From: Pedobacter segetis
GTDB taxonomy: Bacteria; Bacteroidota; Bacteroidia; Sphingobacteriales; Sphingobacteriaceae
DNA length: 64,000 nucleotides
Direction: 5' to 3'
NCBI RefSeq assembly: GCF_016623585.1
Contig: NZ_JAEHFY010000019.1
Location: 29,766-93,765 of the forward strand
Positions 26,754 through 34,733 of this stretch are shown piece by piece. Under the pieces are notes generated by a model, which worked only from the letters and a program-made list of their open reading frames with translations, had not been told where the DNA came from and searched no databases. Positions within the stretch are counted from its first letter, which is position 1. Each line of letters opens with the position of its first letter. A program made the position numbers and the translations under genes.

Positions 26754-27572
26754 ATGATGAGAAATTTATTAAGATTATTTAAAGAGAACAAAAACAATCG
26801 TTATAATTTTTATGGCGATAGAAAAATTACAGTTGCCATGTTACTTTTAATGATTACCTGTAGTATAATCTCGTGTAAAGCTAAAAAAGCAACAACGCTG
26901 GTAGTGCCAGATTGGTCTTTACCAAGTTCATCAACTCATAAGCAAGTTCCTCCGCCTGCAGATTTTCATCGGGCTACAAAAACCTCCAATAAACACATTG
27001 GTTTATTTGACGGACAGAGTGATGTAGGTGCGGCGCTTATTCCGGGTTCCTCTAGTTACGATCCTACATCAAAAGAATATACCATCAATTCTGCCGGTTA
27101 TAATATTTGGTACACGAGAGATGAATTTCGGTTTTTATGGAAAAAAATGTCTGGTGATGTTTCCTTAGCTGCCAATGTTAAATTTCCTGATGCAGGAGGT
27201 TTTATGGATAGAAAAGCAGTAGTTATTATTAGGCAAAGTCTTGATGATGATTCTGAAGAAGCTATGGTAGCCCGTCATGGTGGTGGTTTAATGCATTTGG
27301 CCTGGAGACCAGAAAAAAATAAAATGATTTTGCAGATGAAAGTTCCAGAGCAAAGTGCAATGCGTATAGGGATAGAAAAGCGAGGCGACTCTTATTCAAT
27401 GTTTGTAAGCATGAACGGAGAACCAATGCATCAGTTAGGGAACCCTATTCAACTTCATCTTAAAGAGCCTTTTTATGTGGGAATCGGTTTTTGTTCACAT
27501 GTTCCAGACAAGTTGAATACTGCAATACTTTCTAATGTGGTATTAGAGAATGCAGCGGGTAAATTGAAATAA
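26754..27572 (+). CDS. DUF1349-like single-domain lipoprotein
   Basis: 272 residues from the ATG at 26754. A long basic n-region leads to a lipobox at SIISC (Cys41); starting at the internal ATG 26838 would leave almost no n-region, so the upstream start is preferred. The domain (~75-265) contains YNIWYTRDEFRFLWKKMSGD, FMDRKAVVIIRQS, VARHGGGLMHLAWRP and GIGFCSHVPDKLNTA, a concanavalin-like sandwich of the DUF1349 kind. It matches the N-terminal domain of the propeller fusion at 2514-4013. Role unknown: carbohydrate binding or an uncharacterised hydrolase. GH105 follows after 73 nt and is probably co-transcribed. Confidence 0.75.
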   Translation: MMRNLLRLFKENKNNRYNFYGDRKITVAMLLLMITCSIISCKAKKATTLVVPDWSLPSSSTHKQVPPPADFHRATKTSNKHIGLFDGQSDVGAALIPGSSSYDPTSKEYTINSAGYNIWYTRDEFRFLWKKMSGDVSLAANVKFPDAGGFMDRKAVVIIRQSLDDDSEEAMVARHGGGLMHLAWRPEKNKMILQMKVPEQSAMRIGIEKRGDSYSMFVSMNGEPMHQLGNPIQLHLKEPFYVGIGFCSHVPDKLNTAILSNVVLENAAGKLK

Positions 27573-27645
27573 AACAAGTATTTTAAAAATAGTCAATAAA
27601 AGTATTCTATCTAATTTTGTTTACATCAAACACGGATTAATTATT

Positions 27646-28752
27646 ATGAGAAACAAAATTCTAATATGTTGCTCCTTATTTGTTATAGTTCTTTTTTCAC
27701 AAGCTTGTAATTCAACTAAAAAAGCAAGTGAAAAGAAAGCTGCTTCTAACACAGAAAGGGCGATGCTTAAAGCGTTAGAGTGGCAAGAAGCACATCCCAT
27801 TGTAGAAAAATCACCAAAAGACTGGACTAATGGAGCATACTATACAGGAGTTGCTAAAGCTTACGAAGCAACCAAAAATCCTGAATTTTTGAATGCGTTA
27901 AAGGGGATGGCTGGTAAAAATAATTGGGAACCCTATATCAGAATAAATAGTGCAGATGATATTGCAATTAGCTACGCTTATATTTATCTCAAATCTATTC
28001 ATGATAAAGACGCAAACTTAAAGCCTACAGAAGAATTTATAAAAAAGCATTTAGCCTATAAAAACATCAAAGACCCTAAAAAACCTTTATGGTGGTGGTG
28101 TGATGCGCTATTTATGGCACCTCCGGTTTTAACAAAATTAGCTAAAGTAAATAATGACCCTACGTTGTTAGATGCTATGTATAAAAATTATAAAGAAACT
28201 TATGATTTGCTTTATGATAAAGAAGAACATCTTTTTGCCAGAGATGATAGGTTTATCTGGACAGGTGCAATTGCAGACAAAAAAGAAAAAAATGGCAAAA
28301 AGATATTTTGGTCACGAGGCAATGGATGGGTTTTAGGTGGTCTTGCTTTGATTTTAGAAGATATGCCTAAGAATTATATCCACAGACCATTTTTTGAAAA
28401 TTTATTTAAAGAAATGTCTGTTAAGGTTAAAGAATTACAACAACCTGATGGTTTATGGACTACCAGTTTACTATCTCCAGAATCTTATGATCATACAGAA
28501 ACTAGTGGAAGCGGGTTTTTTACTTTCGGAATTGCTTGGGGAATTAATAATGGATTATTAAATCCTTCTGATTTTAAATCAGTTTTAAATAAAGCTTGGC
28601 CGGCATTATTAAAAAATCAAAAACAAGATGGTATGGTAGGGTTTGTACAAGATATAGGCTTTGATCCTAGGCCTGCAACAGCAGAGAGTTGGCAAAATTA
28701 CGGTACCGGCGCATTTTTGTTGGCAGGTAGCGAAGTTTTAAAAATGAAATAA
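27646..28752 (+). CDS. GH105 unsaturated rhamnogalacturonyl/glucuronyl hydrolase, lipoprotein
   Basis: 368 residues; lipobox SQAC (Cys21). The (alpha/alpha)6 barrel of GH105/YteR is shown by KDWTNGAYYTGVAKAYEAT (58-76), catalytic Asp153 in WWWCDALFMAPP, SRGNGWVLGGLALILEDMP and TSGSGFFTFGIAWGINNG. Such enzymes remove the unsaturated uronic acid left by polysaccharide lyases from pectin (RG-I), ulvan or similar chains by hydrating the double bond. No pectate or RG lyase is visible in the window, so its substrate may come from lyases elsewhere or from the PL8/PL14-like genes downstream. Confidence 0.9.
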   Translation: MRNKILICCSLFVIVLFSQACNSTKKASEKKAASNTERAMLKALEWQEAHPIVEKSPKDWTNGAYYTGVAKAYEATKNPEFLNALKGMAGKNNWEPYIRINSADDIAISYAYIYLKSIHDKDANLKPTEEFIKKHLAYKNIKDPKKPLWWWCDALFMAPPVLTKLAKVNNDPTLLDAMYKNYKETYDLLYDKEEHLFARDDRFIWTGAIADKKEKNGKKIFWSRGNGWVLGGLALILEDMPKNYIHRPFFENLFKEMSVKVKELQQPDGLWTTSLLSPESYDHTETSGSGFFTFGIAWGINNGLLNPSDFKSVLNKAWPALLKNQKQDGMVGFVQDIGFDPRPATAESWQNYGTGAFLLAGSEVLKMK

Positions 28753-28798
28753 TTTCTAACATTGAGTCTTTGTTAAAAGTTTAAGTGTTAGAAATTAT
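28749..28798 (+). repeat. 13-bp inverted repeat across the GH105 stop codon
   Basis: ATAATTTCTAACA (28749-28761) is perfectly complementary to TGTTAGAAATTAT (28786-28798) around a 24-nt spacer. The left arm contains the stop codon. There is no T tract after it, so it may protect the 3' end of the mRNA or act as a weak terminator. Confidence 0.7.
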
Positions 28799-29125
28799 CT
28801 ATACTCCCAAGGTTTAAAATAACTTTATAATCTGTTTTCGAATTTTTTCTCTAAATAAACTACTTAAATAATAATTTCAATTCCCTAAGTTCTTCAAAAT
28901 AAATCGCATAAGATTTATTATTTTGATATCGAGTAGAATAATGAAAAATCTAATTTTTTTATACAAATGTATGCCCAATTAGAAACAAATCGTATCCTTT
29001 TTCACTACTCTTTACTGTTAAATTTGAATATCTGCAGATATAATTAATTTATTTAAGCATTGTTATTAAATAAGTTGCCCAACTTGTTTAATAAATTAAT
29101 GTCAACCAATTTAAAATTAAATAAA
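28753..29125. other. intergenic region upstream of GH16
   Basis: 373 nt without a gene. It contains the inverted repeat at 28749-28798 and the operator/-7 unit at 28962-29026. The stretch 28800-28960 is very AT-rich and shows nothing recognisable. Confidence 0.6.
28962..29026 (+). promoter_or_regulatory. direct-repeat operator plus consensus -7 element upstream of GH16
   Basis: Half-sites TACAAATGTATGCCC (28962) and AACAAATCGTATCCT (28984) are 22 bp apart, and a perfect TAAATTTG (29019-29026) has its core 25 nt after the second. The GH16 ATG lies 100 nt beyond. This is the best-conserved pair among the nine. Confidence 0.7.
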
Positions 29126-30070
29126 ATGAAACAGCAATTCAAAAAATTAGCTATTGTAGCTATTGGTGGTTTAATATTGCCATTTATGGCGTGTAAAAAA
29201 TCGCAAACTTTTTCTAATGATTCGCAACAGCCCAATACTGAGGGTAACCTAAAGACAGATGGAGTTACTGCTTGGGAAACTGTTCTTTGGGATGGTTTTG
29301 ATAATCAAAATACTTTTGATAGTCATTTCATAAAAACGGGTAACCGTAGTGATTATAATTCTGATATTTGTCACTATGATTCATCAGTACCAACCCTTTC
29401 TTCCAAAGATGGTAAACAGGTTGTGGTGCTAACTGCTACAAAAGTTAACTCCAACTATTATAAATCAGGCCATATAAAAACTTATCTTACATTTAAACCC
29501 GGTAACAACCAAGAATATCGTGTAGTTTCACATATTAAGTTAATTGCTATGGACGGTTCAAACTATAAAGGCTTTGGACAAACTTATGGTGCTTGGCCAG
29601 CTTTTTGGACTGTAAATGAAGATGCTGGCGTTTGGCCTAAAAAGGGCGAAATTGACATTATGGAAGCTTATTCTAGACCTGGGGACAGCCAGGGAAGACC
29701 AACAAAATTTGCAAGTAATTTATTTTATGGTACTCAATTTAATAGTAATCTTTTAGGCACTACTTGTGAAAGAACTTATAATCCTAATCCGGTTTCAGAA
29801 GGGTGGCATAAATATGAAGAATATTGGAAAAATATAAACGGAGTAATTACAGTAACCACACGTTTAGATGATGTTGATCAAGGTACCTATTATAATAGTA
29901 GCAATAGTAACCTCCAGCTACAAAATTTTGGGCCACATAATATTATTTTTAACCTTTGCGTTGGAAGTAACCTAAATAAAAACATATTTAATAACAATCA
30001 AATCAATTTATTTAGCCAAACAATGATGTGGATAGATGATGTGCTTGTGCAAAAAAGAAGTATTTATTAA
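29126..30070 (+). CDS. GH16 endo-beta-glucanase (laminarinase/lichenase-like), lipoprotein
   Basis: 314 residues from the ATG at 29126, which opens a lipoprotein signal (FMAC, Cys23); the earlier in-frame ATG at 29060 only adds a charged tail. The jelly roll of GH16 is shown by WDGFDN near 55-60, AWPAFWTVNED (156-166) and the catalytic GEIDIMEAY with nucleophile Glu175, Asp177 and acid/base Glu180. The extra residue between D and E (ExDxxE) is the beta-bulge form used by laminarinases. It probably cuts beta-1,3 or mixed-linkage glucan at the cell surface, giving oligosaccharides for the GH3 enzymes. It has its own operator and a strong terminator hairpin after it. Confidence 0.92.
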   Translation: MKQQFKKLAIVAIGGLILPFMACKKSQTFSNDSQQPNTEGNLKTDGVTAWETVLWDGFDNQNTFDSHFIKTGNRSDYNSDICHYDSSVPTLSSKDGKQVVVLTATKVNSNYYKSGHIKTYLTFKPGNNQEYRVVSHIKLIAMDGSNYKGFGQTYGAWPAFWTVNEDAGVWPKKGEIDIMEAYSRPGDSQGRPTKFASNLFYGTQFNSNLLGTTCERTYNPNPVSEGWHKYEEYWKNINGVITVTTRLDDVDQGTYYNSSNSNLQLQNFGPHNIIFNLCVGSNLNKNIFNNNQINLFSQTMMWIDDVLVQKRSIY

Positions 30071-30091
30071 TAAAATTGCATAATTAAGATA

Positions 30092-30145
30092 CAGTTCGTT
30101 TTTGCTTTTCGATCATCGAATTGTGAAAATGAACTGTTTGTTTTA
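30092..30145. terminator. hairpin terminator after GH16
   Basis: CAGTTCGTTTTTGC (30092-30105) pairs with GTGAAAATGAACTG (30123-30136), with a few mismatches or wobbles, and is followed by TTTGTTTT. It separates GH16 from hybrid regulator 2. Confidence 0.65.
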
Positions 30146-30204
30146 CTGTAAAATTTGTGTAGATTGTATAATAAGATTTCTGTTCTAAATCGTTTGAAAT
30201 TTAT

Positions 30205-33200
30205 ATGTTATCACGTATTGTTAAGCTAATATTATTAACGTTAATACCGTTTTATATTAATGCCCAAGATATTAACTTTAAGCATATATCTTTTAAAGAA
30301 GGGTTGGCACAAAGCCCGATTTCTACTTTTTTGCAAGATGAAAAGGGATTTATTTGGTTTGGCAATTTCAAAGGCCTTACCAGATATGATGGTTATGAAT
30401 TTAAGACCTTTAAGGCAGACTACAAAAATCAAAGCACCTTAAGTCATAATAGGGTAAACGTAATATTCCAAGATAGTGAAAAACGAATTTGGATAGGCAC
30501 AGCAAATGGCCTAAATCTTTACGATCAAAAATACGAGACCTTTAAACACGTTGATATTCTTGATATTAAAGGAGGAAGAAATTATGTATCATCCATTGTT
30601 GAAGATAAGCAAAAAAATATTTGGGTAGGTACATTTGGAGGATTAAAAAAACTTAATGTAAAACAACTATCTTTTGAAGATATTCCCAATAGCTTAAATG
30701 ATGGTGCTTTACAGAAAAGTGTAATTTTTTCACTTTATTCAGATAAAGAAAATAAAATTTGGATTGGTACAGAAACTGGCCTTAAACAGTTTGATCCAGT
30801 AACCCAAACAGTACTCCCTCTCCCCCAAGTGTTTTTAAGTGGACAAAATTTCGCCTCAAATAGAATTTTGGTTACAAAACAAGATTTGGAAGGGAATTTA
30901 TGGTTCGGAACAGAAATATCCGGAGTATTCAAATACTCTAAAACAGAAAATAGCTTAACTAACTATGGCTACTCTGTAAATAAAAATTCATTAGCAGATA
31001 ATTGGGTAAAAGATATACTCGTTGAGGATAAACAAAATATATGGTTTGCCACTAGAAAGGGGATAAGTATCCTCAATACTACTACCCAAAAATTTTCTAA
31101 TTATAAACATGACCCCCTAAACGCCAACAGTTTAATTGATAATACCGTATGGAGCTTTTTAAAAGATAAAGCTTCTTGTGTTTGGGTTGGTACGCTTTCT
31201 GGTGATATTGATTTTTATTATAAAGGCAATTCTAATTTTGAAAATATTGCAGATTATTTGGGTGAGCCTATCGGGATAAACCACACATTAATAAATGCTA
31301 TCATACAAGATAAGGATGGTTCATTGTGGGTGGGAACCTATGGTGGAGGACTACACCATATCAATAGAAAAACAAATGAAAATCAATCGTTTCATATTAA
31401 GTCTAAAACAACAGAAAAGCCAGAAAACGGGATTAAATCACTGGCAGATGATGGCAAAGGTAATTTGTGGGTTGGTACTTCAGATGGTCTCGCAATTTTT
31501 AACAAAGAAACTCAAACCTATAAATATTATAACTATTTTAAAAATAACTATGCTAAAAATGAAAACCCCATACTATGTGTTTTACCAGACGGAGAAGGTT
31601 CTTGGATTGGGTTTGATGGAGGTGGTTTAAGATATGTTTTACAAAATGGTAATACAGCTATATTCAAATTTAGACCATCAAATTTGCCTACCAAAACAGG
31701 TCTCAATTTTTATTATGAACCAAATATTTATGTAAGTTGGGCACTGCCTAAAGAGTTTTTTGCATTTAGAACCGCTCTTCCTGAAAATGAAATAGCCGAC
31801 AATTTTGTTACAGCTCTACTCAAAGACGGAGACAATTATTTGTGGATCGGAACACAAAACGGACTTGATTATTATGATAAAAAGGCAGATAAAATTTTAA
31901 AACTATATCAAAAGGTAGGAGATACCCCATATCAATTAACCAATAGCAATGTTACTACCTTATTTAAAGACTCTAAAAATAGATTATGGGTAGGTACAGA
32001 AGAAGGTGGGTTAAACTATTTGGATAAAACAACCAACAGATTTTACAATGTAGGTACTAAAGAAGGCTTAAAAGATAATGTAATACATGCCATTGTAGAA
32101 GATTTAAAGGGCAACCTTTGGGTTAGTACAGATTTGGGGATTTACCAAATCGTTTTCAAAAAATTTGAACTTCCTTTTAACAAAGAAAATTTATCAATTA
32201 CTCAATACACTTCTAATGATGGTTTATCAAGTAATCAATTCTCTACGCAAGCCGGTTTATTGCTCAATACCGGAGAAATTGCCTTCGGTGGAATTAAGGG
32301 TTTATCCATATTTTTCCCTCAAAATATTTTAAAAAACACCAAAACGCCAAAAGTGGTTATTACCAATTTATTAGTTAATAATAAAGAATTAAAGATTGGA
32401 GGGTCAAATCCGCTTTCATCATCAATTTTAGAGACTAAAAACATTACTTTACCATATTATCAATCTAATTTAAGTATAAAATACGCCGCCTTAAACTATA
32501 TCAATCCTGAAAACAATAAATACGTTTACAAATTAAAAGGCTTAAAATCTGCTGATGATTGGCAAAATGTGGGTAACCAAAGAGTAGTTAACTTTGCTAA
32601 TCTTACTCCAGGATCATATATTTTTATGGTTAAAGCTTCAAATAATGATGGGGTTTGGAGCAAAAAGATTAAAAGTTTAAAAATCACTATACTTCCACCT
32701 TGGTGGTTAACATGGTGGGCATACCTAATCTATTTTCTTGTTTTTTGTGGGATATGTTACATCATAATAAAATTTCTAAGGAACAGAGAGACATTAAAAC
32801 GTAATCTATACATAGAGCATTTACAAAATGAAAGACAAAATGAGCTGTATAAAATGAAGCTTAATTTCTTTACTAATATCTCTCATGAATTAAGAACGCC
32901 GCTAACACTTATACTTGGTCCCATAGAAAAATTAATTCATGAAAATGAAAATCCGGCCTCTTTAAAATCATTAAACCTAGTAAAATCTAATGCGAACAGA
33001 TTAATGAATTTAGTTACCGAATTGTTAGATTTTAGAAAAGTTGAGGAAGGCCACATGAAACTATACTGGAGCTATAAAGACATTATAGTTTTTTGCGATG
33101 ATGTTTATAAATCATTTGAGGCATTAGCTGCTTTTAAAAATATCAACTATCAATTTGAAGCACCTTCTAAACCTATTTATGTTTATTTCGATAGCGGTCA

Positions 33201-34428
33201 GCTAGAAAAAGTTGTTTTCAACCTATTATCTAATGCTTTTAAGTTTACAAATGATGGAGGAAGAATAACATTAAAAGTTGGTTTGAATGAAGCAAACACA
33301 GACATGGTGCAAATAACCGTGATTGATAATGGAAAAGGAATAGCTAAAGATTTTGAAGAGAAATTATTTGACAGTTTTTTTCAAATAGATGATAGAGGAA
33401 CAGAGAATATTGGAAGCGGTATTGGACTTGCACTAGCAAAAAGTATTATGGAACTCCATAAAGGAGAAATAAAAGTATTTAGCTCAGAAGATCCAAAAAA
33501 AGAAACCTCTTTCATTATTTTATTAAGGTTGGGCAAGTCACATCTTAAAGAATCGGATATTTTTGAAGAAGAGTTGATAAGAAAAATTGATGACGTTGAT
33601 CAAAATATAGAATCCATTAAACAAGAAGATATTGACAATACCAATGCTGAGGTAACCCAAAAGACCTTCAAAATAATGATTGTAGAGGATAATGATGAGG
33701 TGCGAGGCCTTCTTGCTGATAGTTTGAAAGAAAACTACCATATTGTAGAATGTGAAAATGGTCAGATAGCCCTTAATTGTTTAGAAAAAGAACTTCCAGA
33801 TCTAATTGTAAGTGATGTAATGATGCCTGAAGTTGATGGACTTGAACTCTGTTTAAAAGTAAAATCAAAAGAAGATAGTAACCACATCCCTTTTATTTTG
33901 CTAACGGCAAAAGGATCGGAAAAAAATCAGATATCTGGTTTAAACATTGGGGCAGATATTTATATCTCAAAACCTTTTAGCCTCCAAGTTTTAAAGCTGA
34001 ACATAAGAAACCTTCTAAAAGCCCAAGAAGTTTTAAGAGAAAAATTTAGCCAAAGGATTGTTTTAGAGCCAACCAATTTACCAGTTACCACTTCAGAAGA
34101 AAAGTTTATTAATAAACTGATGAAAATTATTGATGAGAAGATAGAAGATTCTTATTTTGATGTAAATGAACTGGTTAAAGAAATTGGGATGAGTAGGGCT
34201 GTTCTTTACAAAAAGGTACATACGCTCACTGGTTTCTCAGTTGCAGATTTAATCAAACAAATGCGGTTAAAAAGAGCAGCTCATTTGTTTAAAACAACTT
34301 CTTATAACGTTACAGAAATTACCTACATGGCGGGTTTTAATCATAGAAAGCATTTTAGTAAAGAGTTTAAAAAGCAATATAATATGTCTCCCTCAGAGTT
34401 TATAAAAGCTAATAAAGAAGAAGTTTAA
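30205..34428 (+). CDS. hybrid two-component system regulator 2 (sensor, kinase, receiver, AraC)
   Basis: 1407 residues, with the same domain order as the regulator at 10760 and phospho-acceptor His at the same position (His894, NISHELRTPLTL). Signal peptide 1-20; propellers with repeated IWIGT/LWVGT; Y_Y_Y; membrane helix ~833-857; HATPase; receiver Asp1204 (IVSDVMMPEVDG); AraC domain (~1310-1402, GFNHRKHFSKEFKKQY). The two share the opening FKHISFKEGLAQSPIS. They differ most around residues 490-530, where this one reads FRPSNLPTKTGLNFYYEP. The recognition regions of the two AraC domains are nearly the same, so both may act on the same operators while sensing different sugars. It sits between GH16 and the GH-A/GH3 pair. 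Confidence 0.95.
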   Translation: MLSRIVKLILLTLIPFYINAQDINFKHISFKEGLAQSPISTFLQDEKGFIWFGNFKGLTRYDGYEFKTFKADYKNQSTLSHNRVNVIFQDSEKRIWIGTANGLNLYDQKYETFKHVDILDIKGGRNYVSSIVEDKQKNIWVGTFGGLKKLNVKQLSFEDIPNSLNDGALQKSVIFSLYSDKENKIWIGTETGLKQFDPVTQTVLPLPQVFLSGQNFASNRILVTKQDLEGNLWFGTEISGVFKYSKTENSLTNYGYSVNKNSLADNWVKDILVEDKQNIWFATRKGISILNTTTQKFSNYKHDPLNANSLIDNTVWSFLKDKASCVWVGTLSGDIDFYYKGNSNFENIADYLGEPIGINHTLINAIIQDKDGSLWVGTYGGGLHHINRKTNENQSFHIKSKTTEKPENGIKSLADDGKGNLWVGTSDGLAIFNKETQTYKYYNYFKNNYAKNENPILCVLPDGEGSWIGFDGGGLRYVLQNGNTAIFKFRPSNLPTKTGLNFYYEPNIYVSWALPKEFFAFRTALPENEIADNFVTALLKDGDNYLWIGTQNGLDYYDKKADKILKLYQKVGDTPYQLTNSNVTTLFKDSKNRLWVGTEEGGLNYLDKTTNRFYNVGTKEGLKDNVIHAIVEDLKGNLWVSTDLGIYQIVFKKFELPFNKENLSITQYTSNDGLSSNQFSTQAGLLLNTGEIAFGGIKGLSIFFPQNILKNTKTPKVVITNLLVNNKELKIGGSNPLSSSILETKNITLPYYQSNLSIKYAALNYINPENNKYVYKLKGLKSADDWQNVGNQRVVNFANLTPGSYIFMVKASNNDGVWSKKIKSLKITILPPWWLTWWAYLIYFLVFCGICYIIIKFLRNRETLKRNLYIEHLQNERQNELYKMKLNFFTNISHELRTPLTLILGPIEKLIHENENPASLKSLNLVKSNANRLMNLVTELLDFRKVEEGHMKLYWSYKDIIVFCDDVYKSFEALAAFKNINYQFEAPSKPIYVYFDSGQLEKVVFNLLSNAFKFTNDGGRITLKVGLNEANTDMVQITVIDNGKGIAKDFEEKLFDSFFQIDDRGTENIGSGIGLALAKSIMELHKGEIKVFSSEDPKKETSFIILLRLGKSHLKESDIFEEELIRKIDDVDQNIESIKQEDIDNTNAEVTQKTFKIMIVEDNDEVRGLLADSLKENYHIVECENGQIALNCLEKELPDLIVSDVMMPEVDGLELCLKVKSKEDSNHIPFILLTAKGSEKNQISGLNIGADIYISKPFSLQVLKLNIRNLLKAQEVLREKFSQRIVLEPTNLPVTTSEEKFINKLMKIIDEKIEDSYFDVNELVKEIGMSRAVLYKKVHTLTGFSVADLIKQMRLKRAAHLFKTTSYNVTEITYMAGFNHRKHFSKEFKKQYNMSPSEFIKANKEEV

Positions 34429-34733
34429 TATTATTTAACGGCTTTTAGGCTTTAAAGAGAATGTAAAATAAACTGTTTAAAAAGATTAGAGTTAAATATT
34501 ATTCAATCCTTCCTATTTAATTTACAAATCAAACTTTTAACTCTCATATTGTACATTTAAGACCTATTTTAAGCATAAATGCACACCCTCTCAATTCTTA
34601 ATTAAAAGATATTTGTAAAGTCAATAATAAATTTATTGGTAACCAATTAATTAAAGAACAAGAACTAGAAAAAATAAATATAAATTTTTTTCACGTTCAA
34701 AAAAGCCAACTAATAAAACTTAACAAAAATCTA
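34429..34733. other. intergenic region upstream of the large GH-A gene
   Basis: 305 nt without a gene. It contains the operator/-7 unit at 34552-34615. The remainder is very AT-rich; no terminator with a good stem is visible after the regulator. Confidence 0.55.
34552..34615 (+). promoter_or_regulatory. direct-repeat operator (20-bp offset) plus -7 element upstream of GH-A/GH3
   Basis: TACATTTAAGACCTA (34552) is followed by AGCATAAATGCACAC (34572), best aligned with an offset of 20 rather than 22 bp. GATATTTG (core 34612-34615) begins 26 nt after the second. It is the least regular in spacing, but both half-sites are recognisable. Confidence 0.5.

Noticed and set aside
27573..27645. Separate operator before GH105
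   Set aside because: A perfect TAATTTTG exists at 27612, but the position expected for the half-sites holds no match; co-transcription with the upstream gene is simpler.
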